A stretch of 13,128 nt of DNA from an uncultured Clostridia bacterium (GCA_946186535.1 CAMHNT010000038.1:1-13128); one strand, 5' to 3'; counted from the first letter of the stretch, positions 5,198-12,830 are shown. Numbers and translations: made by a program. Notes: generated by a model not told the origin, from the letters alone.

Positions 5198-6148
5198 ATG
5201 ATTAATTCTCCTATTTGTGAAGCTGTCGGAATAAAGTACCCTATTTTTCAGGGGGGTATGGCATGGATCGCCGACGGTAAGCTCGCTGCCGCTGTTTCTA
5301 ATGCAGGCGGTCTCGGCATTATCTCGGCTATGAATGCCGACAGCGATTATTTGCGTGAACAGATCAAAATTGCAAGAGCCGAAACGGACAAGCCTTTCGG
5401 CGTTAATATTATGCTTCAGAGTCCTTATGCCGAGGAGGTTGCCAACGTTGTCGCAGAGGAAAAGGTTCCCGTTGTAACAACAGGCGCAGGCAGCCCGGCA
5501 AAGTTCATGGAGCTGTGGCTCGCCGCAGGAATCAAGGTTATCCCTGTTATCGCTTCAGTCGGAATGGCTAAGAAAATGGAAAAGTGCGGCGCTACCGCCG
5601 TTGTTGCCGAGGGTCAGGAGTCCGGCGGTCACATCGGTGAGCTGACGACTATGGCTATCGTTCCTCAGGTCGTTGACGCCGTGAATATCCCTGTTATCGC
5701 AGCTGGCGGTATCGGTGACGGAAGAGGCGTTGCGGCTGCGTTCATGCTCGGTGCGAGCGGCGTTCAGCTCGGAACGAGATTCCTTGTCGCAAAGGAATGC
5801 GGCGTTCATCAGAACTACAAGGACGCTGTTATCAAGGCGAACGATATCGGCACTCAGACTACCGGCAGACGCTTCGGCGGAAATACGTGCCGCGGTATCA
5901 AGAACGCTTTTACAAGAAACTTTATTAAAGAGGAGTACGCTCCCGAAGCAACGGCTGAGTCCGTTGCAAATCTCGGTGTCGGCGCGCTGAGAAAGGCTGC
6001 CGTTGAGGGCGACGTCAAGAACGGTTCGGTTCTCGCAGGTCAGATTTCCGGTCTTATCACCAAGGAACAGACAGCCGAGGAGATCATCAGCGAGATCTTC
6101 ACTCAGGCTGAGGAGCTTTTGGGAGGTGCTTCAAAATGGGTAAAATAG
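5198..6148 (+). CDS. fabK: Enoyl-ACP reductase II, FMN-dependent (FabK)
   Basis: FabK reduces enoyl-ACP to acyl-ACP, the last step of each elongation round, using FMN and NAD(P)H. The 316-residue TIM-barrel protein shows the family motifs: PIFQGGMAWIA near the start, TTGAGSP (94-100), the catalytic H145 in QESGGHIGELTTM, and the FMN phosphate-binding stretch PVIAAGGIGDGRG followed by LGASGVQLGTRF. The order next to fabD and the SGGH motif separate it from nitronate monooxygenase relatives. The start is set at 5198 by AAGAGG seven bases upstream; an earlier in-frame ATG lies inside the third 77-bp unit. FabK enzymes are generally insensitive to triclosan. The end overlaps fabD by 13 bases. Confidence 0.95.
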   Translation: MINSPICEAVGIKYPIFQGGMAWIADGKLAAAVSNAGGLGIISAMNADSDYLREQIKIARAETDKPFGVNIMLQSPYAEEVANVVAEEKVPVVTTGAGSPAKFMELWLAAGIKVIPVIASVGMAKKMEKCGATAVVAEGQESGGHIGELTTMAIVPQVVDAVNIPVIAAGGIGDGRGVAAAFMLGASGVQLGTRFLVAKECGVHQNYKDAVIKANDIGTQTTGRRFGGNTCRGIKNAFTRNFIKEEYAPEATAESVANLGVGALRKAAVEGDVKNGSVLAGQISGLITKEQTAEEIISEIFTQAEELLGGASKWVK

Positions 6149-7053
6149 CATTTGTTTTTTCCGGTCAGGGCGCACAGTACCCCGGCATGGGCAAGGAGCT
6201 CTATGAATGCTCGCCGGCGGCTAAGGCTGTTTTCGATATGGCCGACAGCGTAAGAGAGGGTACTTCCGCTCAGTGCTTTGAGGCTGAGAAGGAGGTTCTC
6301 AACAGAACCGTCAACACTCAGCCGTGCGTATTCACAGCAGACCTTGCGGCGGCTGCGGCTGTCGTTGAAAAGGGCATTAAGCCGGACTATGTTGCCGGAT
6401 TTTCTCTCGGTGAGATTGCCGCGCTCGGTTTTTCGGGTATGCTCAGCTATGAGGACGCTTTCAAGCTTGTTTGCAGACGAGGCGAGCTTATGGATATATC
6501 CTCAAACGAAAGAAAGGGAACAATGGTTGCCGTCGTGAAGCTTACGCCCGAAAAGGTTGAGGAGATCGCTTCACGCTTTGAAGATACTTACCCTGTTAAC
6601 TACAACAGCCCTGCGCAGACGGTTGTCGCAACATCTGAGGAGAATGCGGACGCACTGTGCGAAGCAGTGAAGGCGGAAAAGGGCAGAGGAGTAAAGCTCG
6701 CAGTCAGCGGCGCTTTCCACTCGCCTTTCATGAACAGCGCCGCAGTCGGACTGGGCGAATATCTTGAAAACGTCGAGCTTTCCGAGCCGAATGTTCCGGT
6801 CTACAGCAACGTTACGGCAAAGCCGTATGGCAGCGACGAGAACAGCAAGGACTACAAGGCTCTCATCAAGGCTCAGGTCATCAATCCTGTTCAGTGGCAG
6901 AAAACCGTTGAGAATCTTATTGCCGAGGGTGTTGATACATTCATTGAGGTCGGCGTCGGAAAGACTCTCACGGGTCTTATTAAGAAGATAAACGGCGACG
7001 TTAAGGCTTTTAATGTTGAGGATAAGGAGACACTTGAAGCTTTGGATATTTAA
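6136..7053 (+). CDS. fabD: Malonyl-CoA:ACP transacylase (FabD)
   Basis: FabD transfers malonyl from CoA to AcpP, supplying the extender unit for FabH and FabF. The 305-residue protein has the normal length and all key parts: GQGAQYPGMGKE (10-21), the nucleophile S90 in GFSLGEIAAL, R115 of CRRGELM that binds the malonyl carboxylate, and H195 in SGAFHSPFM. The start overlaps the end of fabK by 13 bases in another frame, with GGGAGG nine bases upstream, so the two are very likely translationally coupled. The gene is followed by an unusual 535-bp gap rather than directly by fabG. Confidence 0.97.
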   Translation: MGKIAFVFSGQGAQYPGMGKELYECSPAAKAVFDMADSVREGTSAQCFEAEKEVLNRTVNTQPCVFTADLAAAAAVVEKGIKPDYVAGFSLGEIAALGFSGMLSYEDAFKLVCRRGELMDISSNERKGTMVAVVKLTPEKVEEIASRFEDTYPVNYNSPAQTVVATSEENADALCEAVKAEKGRGVKLAVSGAFHSPFMNSAAVGLGEYLENVELSEPNVPVYSNVTAKPYGSDENSKDYKALIKAQVINPVQWQKTVENLIAEGVDTFIEVGVGKTLTGLIKKINGDVKAFNVEDKETLEALDI

Positions 7054-7103
7054 AAATTATTTTGCTATCCATAACTTGAAACCTTGACAGTTAAAGTTTC
7101 GCT

Positions 7104-7516
7104 CAAGCCTTTTCAAAGGCTTGCAGGATCCAAGGGCAGCGCCCTTGGTCGCCGTCCGCAGACGGCGAAACTCCTTTAGCGTTCAGCCCTCTGCAAGGGG
7201 TGAATCAGAAAACAGTCCGGGGGACTGTTTTCTGAGAGGGGACGCTCTGGCAGAGAGCGTCCCCTCAAGGGCGGAGGCTATCGTGTTAGGTTATATTAAA
7301 GTCAGGATAGTGTTCAGCATACCTAAAAGACATGAATATTATCAGGGGATATAATGAAAATGCTGCGAGGCAGCATTTTCGTTGAGTATGGAATGTTAAG
7401 GACTCCGTCCTTAAAACCTGCCGGGCGCTGCCCGGACCTGCCAGCCTTTTGAAAAAGGCTGGGCGAAAACTTTTACCGGTCCTCTTTTTGAGAGAAAGCT
7501 GGGGAAAAGCTTTTCC
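7104..7516. repeat. Island of about nine perfect short-loop hairpins between fabD and fabG
   Basis: Perfect stems, with arms and loops: 7104-7112/7115-7123 (loop 2); 7130-7137/7141-7148 (3); 7150-7156/7161-7167 (4); 7205-7218/7222-7235, 14 bp (3); 7236-7248/7254-7266, 13 bp (5); 7356-7366/7370-7380 (3); 7396-7403/7407-7414 (3); 7421-7426/7430-7435 (3); 7441-7450/7453-7462 (2); plus the palindrome GGAAAAGCTTTTCC (7503-7516). Stem sequences differ from one another, while loops stay at 2-5 bases. Some stems resemble the intergenic repeats elsewhere. About 90 bases (7267-7355) inside the island have no obvious stem. No gene with support is seen in this 535-bp gap. Confidence 0.85.
7327..7355 (+). 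promoter_or_regulatory. Possible promoter inside the hairpin island
   Basis: AAGACA (7327-7332), 17 bp, then a perfect TATAAT (7350-7355). The predicted transcript would begin inside the 11-bp hairpin at 7356-7380. A short open frame of 32 codons starts at the ATG of the same box but runs through hairpins and has no sign of being a real gene. Function uncertain; the -10 match may be chance. Confidence 0.25.
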
Positions 7517-7531
7517 TGTCCTCTGTCGGAG

Positions 7532-7560
7532 TTGTTCGTGTGTTTGGGGATTGCTATACT
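7532..7560 (+). promoter_or_regulatory. Promoter of fabG
   Basis: TTGTTC (7532-7537), a 17-bp spacer, and TATACT (7555-7560) preceded by TGC, an extended -10. Initiation near 7567 gives a leader of about 22 nt that holds just the ribosome binding site GGGGG (7576-7580). It is placed directly after the hairpin island, so fabG-fabF-fabZ can be expressed independently of fabK-fabD. Confidence 0.6.
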
Positions 7561-7588
7561 TAAAAAATAGATTTCGGGGGATAATATA

Positions 7589-8332
7589 ATGAGTTTAGAA
7601 AATAAAACAGCCGTTGTTACCGGTGCTTCAAGAGGAATCGGACTTGCGGTTGCAAAGAAGCTTGCTTCCCAGGGTGCAAATATTGCCATCCTTTATGTAG
7701 GAAACGTTGAGGAAGGCGAAAACGCAAAGAAGGAAATTGAAGCTCTCGGCGTAAAGGTCGGTCTCTATTACTGTGACGTTTCAAACTTTGAGGAGTCGAA
7801 GGCTGCAGTTGACAAGGTTATCGAGGATTTCGGCGGAATCGACATTCTCGTTAACAATGCCGGCATTGTAAGAGACAAGCTTGTTATCAAGCTTTCCGAA
7901 GAGGATTTCGATTCGGTTATCAACGTAAACCTCAAGGGTACGTTCAACATGATCAAGCATACATACACTCACTTCATGAAGAAGCGTGCAGGAAGAATCG
8001 TCAACGTTTCTTCGATCGTAGGACTTCAGGGCAACGCCGGTCAGGCTAACTACTCCGCTTCAAAGGCAGGAGTTATCGGAATTACGAAGTCGGTTGCAAG
8101 AGAGCTCGCAGGAAGAGGCGTTACGGTGAATGCCGTTGCTCCGGGATACATCATGACCGACATGACGAATGCTCTCAGCGACAAGGTCAAGGAGCAGTTC
8201 ACAAGCGCTATCCCGATGAAGAGGGGCGGACTTCCGGAGGACGTCGCAAATGTTATTGCGTTCCTCTGTTCCGATGACGCTTCGTATGTCACAGGCGAGG
8301 TTATCCGTGTGGACGGCGGTCTCGCAATGTAA
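7589..8332 (+). CDS. fabG: 3-oxoacyl-ACP reductase (FabG)
   Basis: FabG uses NADPH to reduce 3-oxoacyl-ACP to 3-hydroxyacyl-ACP, the first reduction of each cycle. The 247-residue short-chain dehydrogenase has the nucleotide-binding motif TGASRGIG (11-18), the NNAG motif (89-92), and the catalytic tetrad N114, S142, Y155 and K159 (YSASK). The end SYVTGEVIRVDGGLAM is the usual FabG C-terminus. The GGGGG ribosome binding site lies eight bases before ATG. fabF follows after 22 bases with its own strong ribosome binding site, so they share a transcript. Confidence 0.96.
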   Translation: MSLENKTAVVTGASRGIGLAVAKKLASQGANIAILYVGNVEEGENAKKEIEALGVKVGLYYCDVSNFEESKAAVDKVIEDFGGIDILVNNAGIVRDKLVIKLSEEDFDSVINVNLKGTFNMIKHTYTHFMKKRAGRIVNVSSIVGLQGNAGQANYSASKAGVIGITKSVARELAGRGVTVNAVAPGYIMTDMTNALSDKVKEQFTSAIPMKRGGLPEDVANVIAFLCSDDASYVTGEVIRVDGGLAM

Positions 8333-8354
8333 CAAACCGTAAGGAGGAAAAGAA

Positions 8355-9584
8355 ATGAGCAGAGTTGTTGTAACAGGAATGGGTGCTTTAACGCCAATCG
8401 GCAACAGCGTTTCCGAATACTGGGAGAATGCTGTGAATGGCGTTAACGGCATTGATTTTATCACGAAATTCGATATATCGGATTCAAAATATAAATTTGC
8501 AGGCGAGGTCAGAAACGTTGACCTGACTTCCGTCATTGAGAAGAGCCAGCTCCGTAAAATGGACCTTTTCTCGCAGTATGCCGTATATGCAGCCGACGAG
8601 GCAGTGAAGGACAGCGGAATTCTCGGAAACGTTGACGAGGAGAGATTCGGCGTTTACTTCGGTTCCGGAATCGGCGGCTTCGACACATTTACGGCAGAGC
8701 ACACAACATTCATGGAGAAGGGCGCAAGAAGAGTTTCTCCGCTCTTTATCCCCAAGATGATATACAACATTGCCGCAGGAAACGTGGCTATTAACTTTAA
8801 GGCGAAGGGCCCGAACATGGCTGTTTCCACAGCTTGCGCAACAGGCTCGACCGCAATCGGCGAGGCATACAGAGCGATCAAGCACGGCTATGCTGACGCT
8901 ATCATCTGCGGCGGAAGCGAGGCTGCAATAAATCCTCTCACTGTCGCAGGCTTCGGTCAGTGCAAGGCACTTTCGGCGGCTGAAACAAAAGACACGGCTT
9001 CGATTCCTTTCGACAAGAGACGTCAGGGATTCGTTCTCGGCGAGGGTGCGGCTGTTCTTATTCTTGAGGAATATGAGCACGCAAAGAACAGAGGTGCGAA
9101 GATTTATGCAGAGGTTGTCGGCTACGGTTCAACCTGTGACGCATATCACGTAACTTCACCGGACCCGGAGGCTCAGTGCACGGCGAATGCTGTGAGAGAG
9201 GCTCTGAAGGATATCGAGAAGGTAGACCCGGAGAAGATATACATAAACGCTCACGGCACAAGCACACATCTCAACGACCTCACGGAGACAAAGACATTCA
9301 AGAACGTTTTCGGAGACGACGCATACAAGCTCCACATCAGCTCGACGAAGTCAATGACGGGTCATATGCTCGGCGCTGCAGGCGCAATCGAGGCAATCAC
9401 GGCAATCAACGCACTCAGGAACAACATTGTTCCTCCAACGATCAACCTTCTTGAGCCGGACGAGGAGTGCGACCTCAACTACACACCAAACACGGCTGTT
9501 GAAACGGAAATCGAGCTTGCGCTTTCGACAAACCTCGGTTTCGGCGGTCACAACGCTTGTGTAGCATTTAAGGCGGTGGACTGA
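8355..9584 (+). CDS. fabF: Beta-ketoacyl-ACP synthase II (FabF)
   Basis: FabF carries out the elongating condensation of acyl-ACP with malonyl-ACP. The 409-residue protein has the KAS I/II Cys-His-His triad: C161 in STACATGS, H300 in NAHGTST and H337 in KSMTGHMLGAAG with K332, plus the glycine-rich NLGFGGHNA close to the C-terminus. The strong ribosome binding site AAGGAGG (8341-8347) sits seven bases before ATG. The stop codon overlaps the fabZ start by one base (TGATG), so translation is coupled. No second KAS is seen in the window, so this enzyme probably serves all elongation here. Confidence 0.97.
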   Translation: MSRVVVTGMGALTPIGNSVSEYWENAVNGVNGIDFITKFDISDSKYKFAGEVRNVDLTSVIEKSQLRKMDLFSQYAVYAADEAVKDSGILGNVDEERFGVYFGSGIGGFDTFTAEHTTFMEKGARRVSPLFIPKMIYNIAAGNVAINFKAKGPNMAVSTACATGSTAIGEAYRAIKHGYADAIICGGSEAAINPLTVAGFGQCKALSAAETKDTASIPFDKRRQGFVLGEGAAVLILEEYEHAKNRGAKIYAEVVGYGSTCDAYHVTSPDPEAQCTANAVREALKDIEKVDPEKIYINAHGTSTHLNDLTETKTFKNVFGDDAYKLHISSTKSMTGHMLGAAGAIEAITAINALRNNIVPPTINLLEPDEECDLNYTPNTAVETEIELALSTNLGFGGHNACVAFKAVD

Positions 9585-9991
9585 TGAATATTGAAGAAAT
9601 CAAGAACATAATTCCGCACCGTGACAATATGCTTCTCATTGACGAAGCAGAGGTCAGGGACGGAGTGGCATACGGAAAAAAACACATCACAGGAGAAGAG
9701 TGGTTCTTAAAGGGACATTTCCCGGGCAACCCGGTAGTTCCGGGAGTAATTCTCTGTGAAATCATGGCGCAGTCGAGCTGCGTACTTCTTGCTGAGACGG
9801 CGAGCGGCGCAACGCCGTACTTCACGGGACTCGACAAGGTTAAGTTCAAGAACAAGGTTTTTCCGGGCGACACGATTGAGACGGAATGCAAAATTACCCG
9901 TTCAAAAGGACCCTTCCACTTTGCCGAGGGCAAGGCATACGTAAACGGAAAACTCTGCGTAAGCGCTCAGTTCTCGTTCGCTCTTCTTTAA
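9584..9991 (+). CDS. fabZ: 3-hydroxyacyl-ACP dehydratase (FabZ)
   Basis: FabZ removes water from 3-hydroxyacyl-ACP to give trans-2-enoyl-ACP, the substrate of FabK. The 135-residue hot-dog-fold protein has the paired catalytic residues H45 in LKGHFPGNPVVPG and E59 in ILCEIMAQ. The N-terminus with IIPHRDNMLLID is typical, if a little diverged from the usual PHRYPFLLVD. It starts inside the fabF stop codon (TGATG). A 181-bp gap filled by a repeat element follows, where other clostridial clusters often carry accB and accC. No isomerase for unsaturated fatty acids is seen nearby. Confidence 0.95.
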   Translation: MNIEEIKNIIPHRDNMLLIDEAEVRDGVAYGKKHITGEEWFLKGHFPGNPVVPGVILCEIMAQSSCVLLAETASGATPYFTGLDKVKFKNKVFPGDTIETECKITRSKGPFHFAEGKAYVNGKLCVSAQFSFALL

Positions 9992-9993
9992 TT

Positions 9994-10158
9994 TCGAAAA
10001 GAAAGCAGGGCTTGGGGCGGCAGCCCCAATAGGTGCAGGGCGAAGTCTGGTGAAAAGACTAAGCTTAATAGAAAAACATCTTAAACAAAAGATATCCCCC
10101 CATCCCTCCCCTCAAGGGGAGGTGTCAGCCGCAGGCTGACGGAGGGGTTGTTAAAAAA
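9994..10158 (+). repeat. Composite palindromic repeat between fabZ and accD
   Basis: A complete copy of the composite element, about 165 bp. It starts AAAGCAGGGCTTGGGGC-ggca-GCCCCAATAGGTGCAGGGC, continues through the AT-rich segment TAGAAAAACATCTTAAACA, reaches GATATCC, then CCTCCCC-tcaa-GGGGAGG (10105-10122), GTCAGCC-gca-GGCTGAC (10124-10140) and GGAGGGGTTGTTAAAAAA. It begins just after the fabZ stop and its last A-run touches the accD ribosome binding site AAGGA (10161-10165). No promoter or gene is evident in it. Confidence 0.85.
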
Positions 10159-10172
10159 AGAAGGAATTAGGA

Positions 10173-11039
10173 ATGGCTAATATTTTTACAAGTTTTTTGA
10201 AAAATTTGACCGGACAGCCTCAGCCTGATATCGAATCTCTCGTTAAAAGTACGGAGAATGTAACTCTTGTCTGCAAAGGCTGTAACAGTGAAAACAGTAA
10301 GCATCAGCTGCTTAGAAATAATATGATATGCCCCCAGTGTGGGAAGTACTTCCGCCTCGGAGGAAAAGAAAGAATCGCTCTTCTCTGCGATAAAAAGTCA
10401 AATACGGATATGTTCGACAACTTCGAAAGCGTTGACTTCCTCGAGTTCCCCGGCTATGCCGAAAAGCTCGAAAAGTCGAAGAAGTCTACGAACGAAAAGG
10501 ACGCCGTTGTCTGCGGTACCGCCAAAATCAACGGCTATGAATTCGCTTATTTTGTAATGGATTCGAGATTTATGATGGCGAGCATGGGCTCAGTTCTCGG
10601 CGAGAAAATTACTTCAATTTTTGAGTATGCAACGGAGAAAAGCCTGCCCGTTATCGGATTTACAGCTTCCGGCGGCGCAAGAATGCAGGAGGGTATCGTT
10701 TCCCTCATGCAGATGGCTAAAGTCAGCGGCGCAGTAAAACGTCACTCGAATGCAGGAAATCTCTATATCACGGTTCTCACCGACCCGACGACCGGCGGCT
10801 GTACCGCAAGCTTCGCTATGCAGGGCGATATTATCCTTGCCGAGCCGAAGGCTCTCGTAGGCTTCGCCGGCAGAAGAGTCGTTGAACAGACAACAAAATC
10901 CAAGCTCCCCGACAACTTCCAGAGCGCCGAGTTCCTCCTCGAACACGGCTTCGTCGACTCAATCGTTCAGAGAGAGAAGCTTAGGGATACACTGTCCAAC
11001 ATTCTCAGTATTCATTCGAAGAAAGGCGGTGAAGCTTAA
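10173..11039 (+). CDS. accD: Acetyl-CoA carboxylase carboxyltransferase subunit beta (AccD)
   Basis: AccD and AccA together move the carboxyl group from carboxybiotin on AccB to acetyl-CoA, giving malonyl-CoA. The 288-residue protein has the N-terminal zinc ribbon C34-x2-C37-x15-C53-x2-C56 and then the carboxyltransferase fold, with the glycine-rich oxyanion segment GFTASGGARMQEG and DPTTGGCTASFA. Length is normal. The ATG has AAGGA seven bases upstream, directly after the repeat. accA starts two bases past the stop. Biotin carrier and biotin carboxylase genes are not in the window, so they must lie elsewhere if the enzyme works. Confidence 0.96.
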   Translation: MANIFTSFLKNLTGQPQPDIESLVKSTENVTLVCKGCNSENSKHQLLRNNMICPQCGKYFRLGGKERIALLCDKKSNTDMFDNFESVDFLEFPGYAEKLEKSKKSTNEKDAVVCGTAKINGYEFAYFVMDSRFMMASMGSVLGEKITSIFEYATEKSLPVIGFTASGGARMQEGIVSLMQMAKVSGAVKRHSNAGNLYITVLTDPTTGGCTASFAMQGDIILAEPKALVGFAGRRVVEQTTKSKLPDNFQSAEFLLEHGFVDSIVQREKLRDTLSNILSIHSKKGGEA

Positions 11040-11041
11040 TT

Positions 11042-11839
11042 ATGACACCTTATGACAAGCTTAAAACAGCCAGAGCGAGCACAAGACCTACGGGAAGTGC
11101 CTATGTAAACGAAATATTCAAGGACATCATCGAGCTTCACGGCGACAGACGCTACGGCGACGACGCAGCTATCTACAGCGGTATCGGATATCTCGACGAC
11201 GGTATTCCTGCAACATTTATTGCCATCGACAAGGGTACCGACCTTCAGAGCCGTATTGCGCGCAATTTCGGCTGCCCGAAGCCTGAAGGCTACAGAAAGG
11301 CGCTCAGACTCATGAAGCAGGCGGAGAAGTTCCACCGCCCTGTTATATGCTTCGTTGACACACTCGGTGCATTCTGCGGTGCGGAAGCCGAGGAGAGAGG
11401 TCAGGGTCAGGCTATCGCCGAGAATATTCTCGAAATGATGGGTCTTAATACACCTGTCATAACTATTGTCATCGGCGAAGGCGGAAGCGGCGGCGCACTT
11501 GCGCTCGCAACGGCTGACAGAGTCTATATGCTCGAGAATGCCGTGTATTCCGTAATTTCCCCGGAGGGCTGCGCAAGTATCCTCTGGAAGGACAGCAATA
11601 AGGTTGCCGACGCTGCGGCATGCCTTAAAATCACGGCTGCCGATATGAGAGAGTTCAGGGTTATCGAGGGCATTATCACCGAAGATTTCGACAACTTCGA
11701 CAAGATGTGCAACTCAATCAGACACCAGCTCAAAAAGGATCTCAAGGTTCTTTCCGCTCAGTCTCGCGACGAACTTCTCGACAACAGATACAAGAGATTC
11801 AGAAAAATCGGCTTCTTTAACAAAATTGAAAATGACTGA
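11042..11839 (+). CDS. accA: Acetyl-CoA carboxylase carboxyltransferase subunit alpha (AccA)
   Basis: The partner of AccD in the carboxyltransferase. The 265-residue protein is shorter than the roughly 320-residue proteobacterial form: the N-terminal helical extension is largely absent and the protein begins close to the conserved RPTGSAYVNEIF and ELHGDRRYGDD motifs. Further hallmarks are FVDTLGAFCGAEAEERGQGQAIAEN (only its first part, FVDTLGAFCGAEAEERG, is needed for recognition), IGEGGSGGALALA and SVISPEGCASILWKD. It starts two bases after the accD stop, with only a weak distant GGCGGTG as ribosome binding site, so it probably depends on translational coupling. It is the last gene of the cluster, followed by a terminator. 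Confidence 0.95.
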   Translation: MTPYDKLKTARASTRPTGSAYVNEIFKDIIELHGDRRYGDDAAIYSGIGYLDDGIPATFIAIDKGTDLQSRIARNFGCPKPEGYRKALRLMKQAEKFHRPVICFVDTLGAFCGAEAEERGQGQAIAENILEMMGLNTPVITIVIGEGGSGGALALATADRVYMLENAVYSVISPEGCASILWKDSNKVADAAACLKITAADMREFRVIEGIITEDFDNFDKMCNSIRHQLKKDLKVLSAQSRDELLDNRYKRFRKIGFFNKIEND

Positions 11840-11855
11840 TTTCAAAATCGGATCT

Positions 11856-11889
11856 TTCCCCTTGCGGCTTCGCAGGGGGGATTTTTTTT
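11856..11889 (+). terminator. Strong intrinsic terminator closing the fatty acid cluster
   Basis: A GC-rich hairpin (TCCCCTTGCG, loop GCTT, CGCAGGGGGGA, with a bulge) runs from about 11857 to 11881 and is followed by eight Ts (11882-11889). It lies 17 bases after the accA stop and 17 bases before the end of the convergent gene on the other strand. On that strand the tail is less T-rich, so it is mainly a + strand terminator. Confidence 0.88.
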
Positions 11890-11906
11890 GCATTCTAAAT
11901 TGCCGT

Positions 11907-12767
11907 TTAAATGCTGAACCCGTCAACCTCGCTCAGATATTGAGTGTAGATATCCGAATATTGTCCCTGAGTGGTGTCACGTACCCTGTTGTCATAATTC
12001 CCCTCAAGAATTTTTGTGATGTTGTCTTGCTGCAAAATCCAGTCAAACGAACTTCCCGACCAGTTCCCGGTACGCCCCGAAAGAAAATCTGAAGCCTCGA
12101 TCCGCCTGAAAAACTCCTCGAACCTGCCGTCAAGAATCCTGTTCGCCCTCCTGATGTTTCTACGCCGCTTGTTGGTCAGCTTCGAAACCTTCGGCAGCGA
12201 CTTGCAGACGGAATTAAACAGATCGGCAACAGCCTGCTCGTCGTCACACGCACCGCCGGAAGCACCGTCTTCCGAGGAGAGAGTAGTTTCATTTACTTTA
12301 CTTTTATTTCTTTTACTTTTATTTGTGGGGTTTTCGCCGCAGAAACCCACGTTATCGTCCCCTGAAACCTCGCCGCCGTCAAGAAGCGAATACTCGGAAA
12401 TTCCGTTCTTTCTCCTCTCGGTCGCAAGCTTGTAGCGCTCCTGAATGCCCTTCGACGTCAGAATATTCTTCGCTGCAAGCTCGCCGTCAAAAAGCCTGCA
12501 CTCGACAAGATATTTGATAATATTAACAATTACGTCCCTGTCATCAGCCCATCGGAACCCGATTGAACGCACAACAATAGAAGCGAGCTTCTCATAGCTG
12601 TCAAACCTCAGATAGTATCCGTTCCTGTATATCATACATAAAAGACGAAAATAAACGACTTCGCCAAGCGGTCCGAACTCATTCTGAACATCAAAAATCT
12701 TGTCATCTTCAAAAACATTAACATCAAACGGAAAATAATCGATTCCTTTTTTAGCAGGTCTTGCCAT
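11907..12767 (-). CDS. DUF4373 / phage replisome-organizer-like protein
   Basis: A 286-residue protein. The N-terminal part (about 8-120), from GIDYFPFDVNVFEDDKI to the TERRKNG stretch, matches the Lin1244/Lin1753-type domain (DUF4373) found at the start of phage replication initiators and related chromosomal proteins. A low-complexity linker (about 125-178) rich in K, N, S, G follows. The C-terminal part (about 182-260) has a basic segment KLTNKRRRNIRRANRIL and the conserved-looking SSFDWILQQDNITKILEGNYD seen in such replication proteins (first 20 residues suffice). DNA binding is likely but not shown. The start at 12767 is chosen for GAGGTGG eight bases upstream and the start MARPAKKGIDYFPF; a start nine codons earlier lacks support. 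No helicase loader or other phage gene lies beside it. Confidence 0.75.
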   Translation of the reverse strand: MARPAKKGIDYFPFDVNVFEDDKIFDVQNEFGPLGEVVYFRLLCMIYRNGYYLRFDSYEKLASIVVRSIGFRWADDRDVIVNIIKYLVECRLFDGELAAKNILTSKGIQERYKLATERRKNGISEYSLLDGGEVSGDDNVGFCGENPTNKSKRNKSKVNETTLSSEDGASGGACDDEQAVADLFNSVCKSLPKVSKLTNKRRRNIRRANRILDGRFEEFFRRIEASDFLSGRTGNWSGSSFDWILQQDNITKILEGNYDNRVRDTTQGQYSDIYTQYLSEVDGFSI

Positions 12768-12801
12768 AAATACCACCTCAACAATAAAATACAATATATA
12801 C

Positions 12802-12830
12802 TATATATAAAAACATCAATCTCACATCAA
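12802..12830 (-). promoter_or_regulatory. Candidate promoter of the DUF4373 gene
   Basis: On the minus strand TTGATG (12825-12830), 17 bp, TATATA (12802-12807). Initiation near 12795 gives a leader of about 28 nt before the ATG at 12767, with the GAGGTGG ribosome binding site in it. The whole region is AT-rich, so the -10 match alone has little weight. Confidence 0.35.

Noticed and set aside
7121..7354. Open frame of 77 codons in the fabD-fabG gap
   Set aside because: It runs through successive perfect hairpins, has no ribosome binding site and no recognisable protein features.
7354..7452. A 32-codon frame starting after AGGGGATATA, resembling the fabG start region
   Set aside because: The similarity to the fabG upstream sequence is short, and the frame crosses four hairpins; not enough to call a gene or a duplicated start.
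10105..10158. Intrinsic terminator after fabZ from the repeat hairpins
   Set aside because: The hairpins are followed on the + strand by GGAGGGGTTGTTAAAAAA, not by a U-run, so termination in the direction of accD is unlikely.
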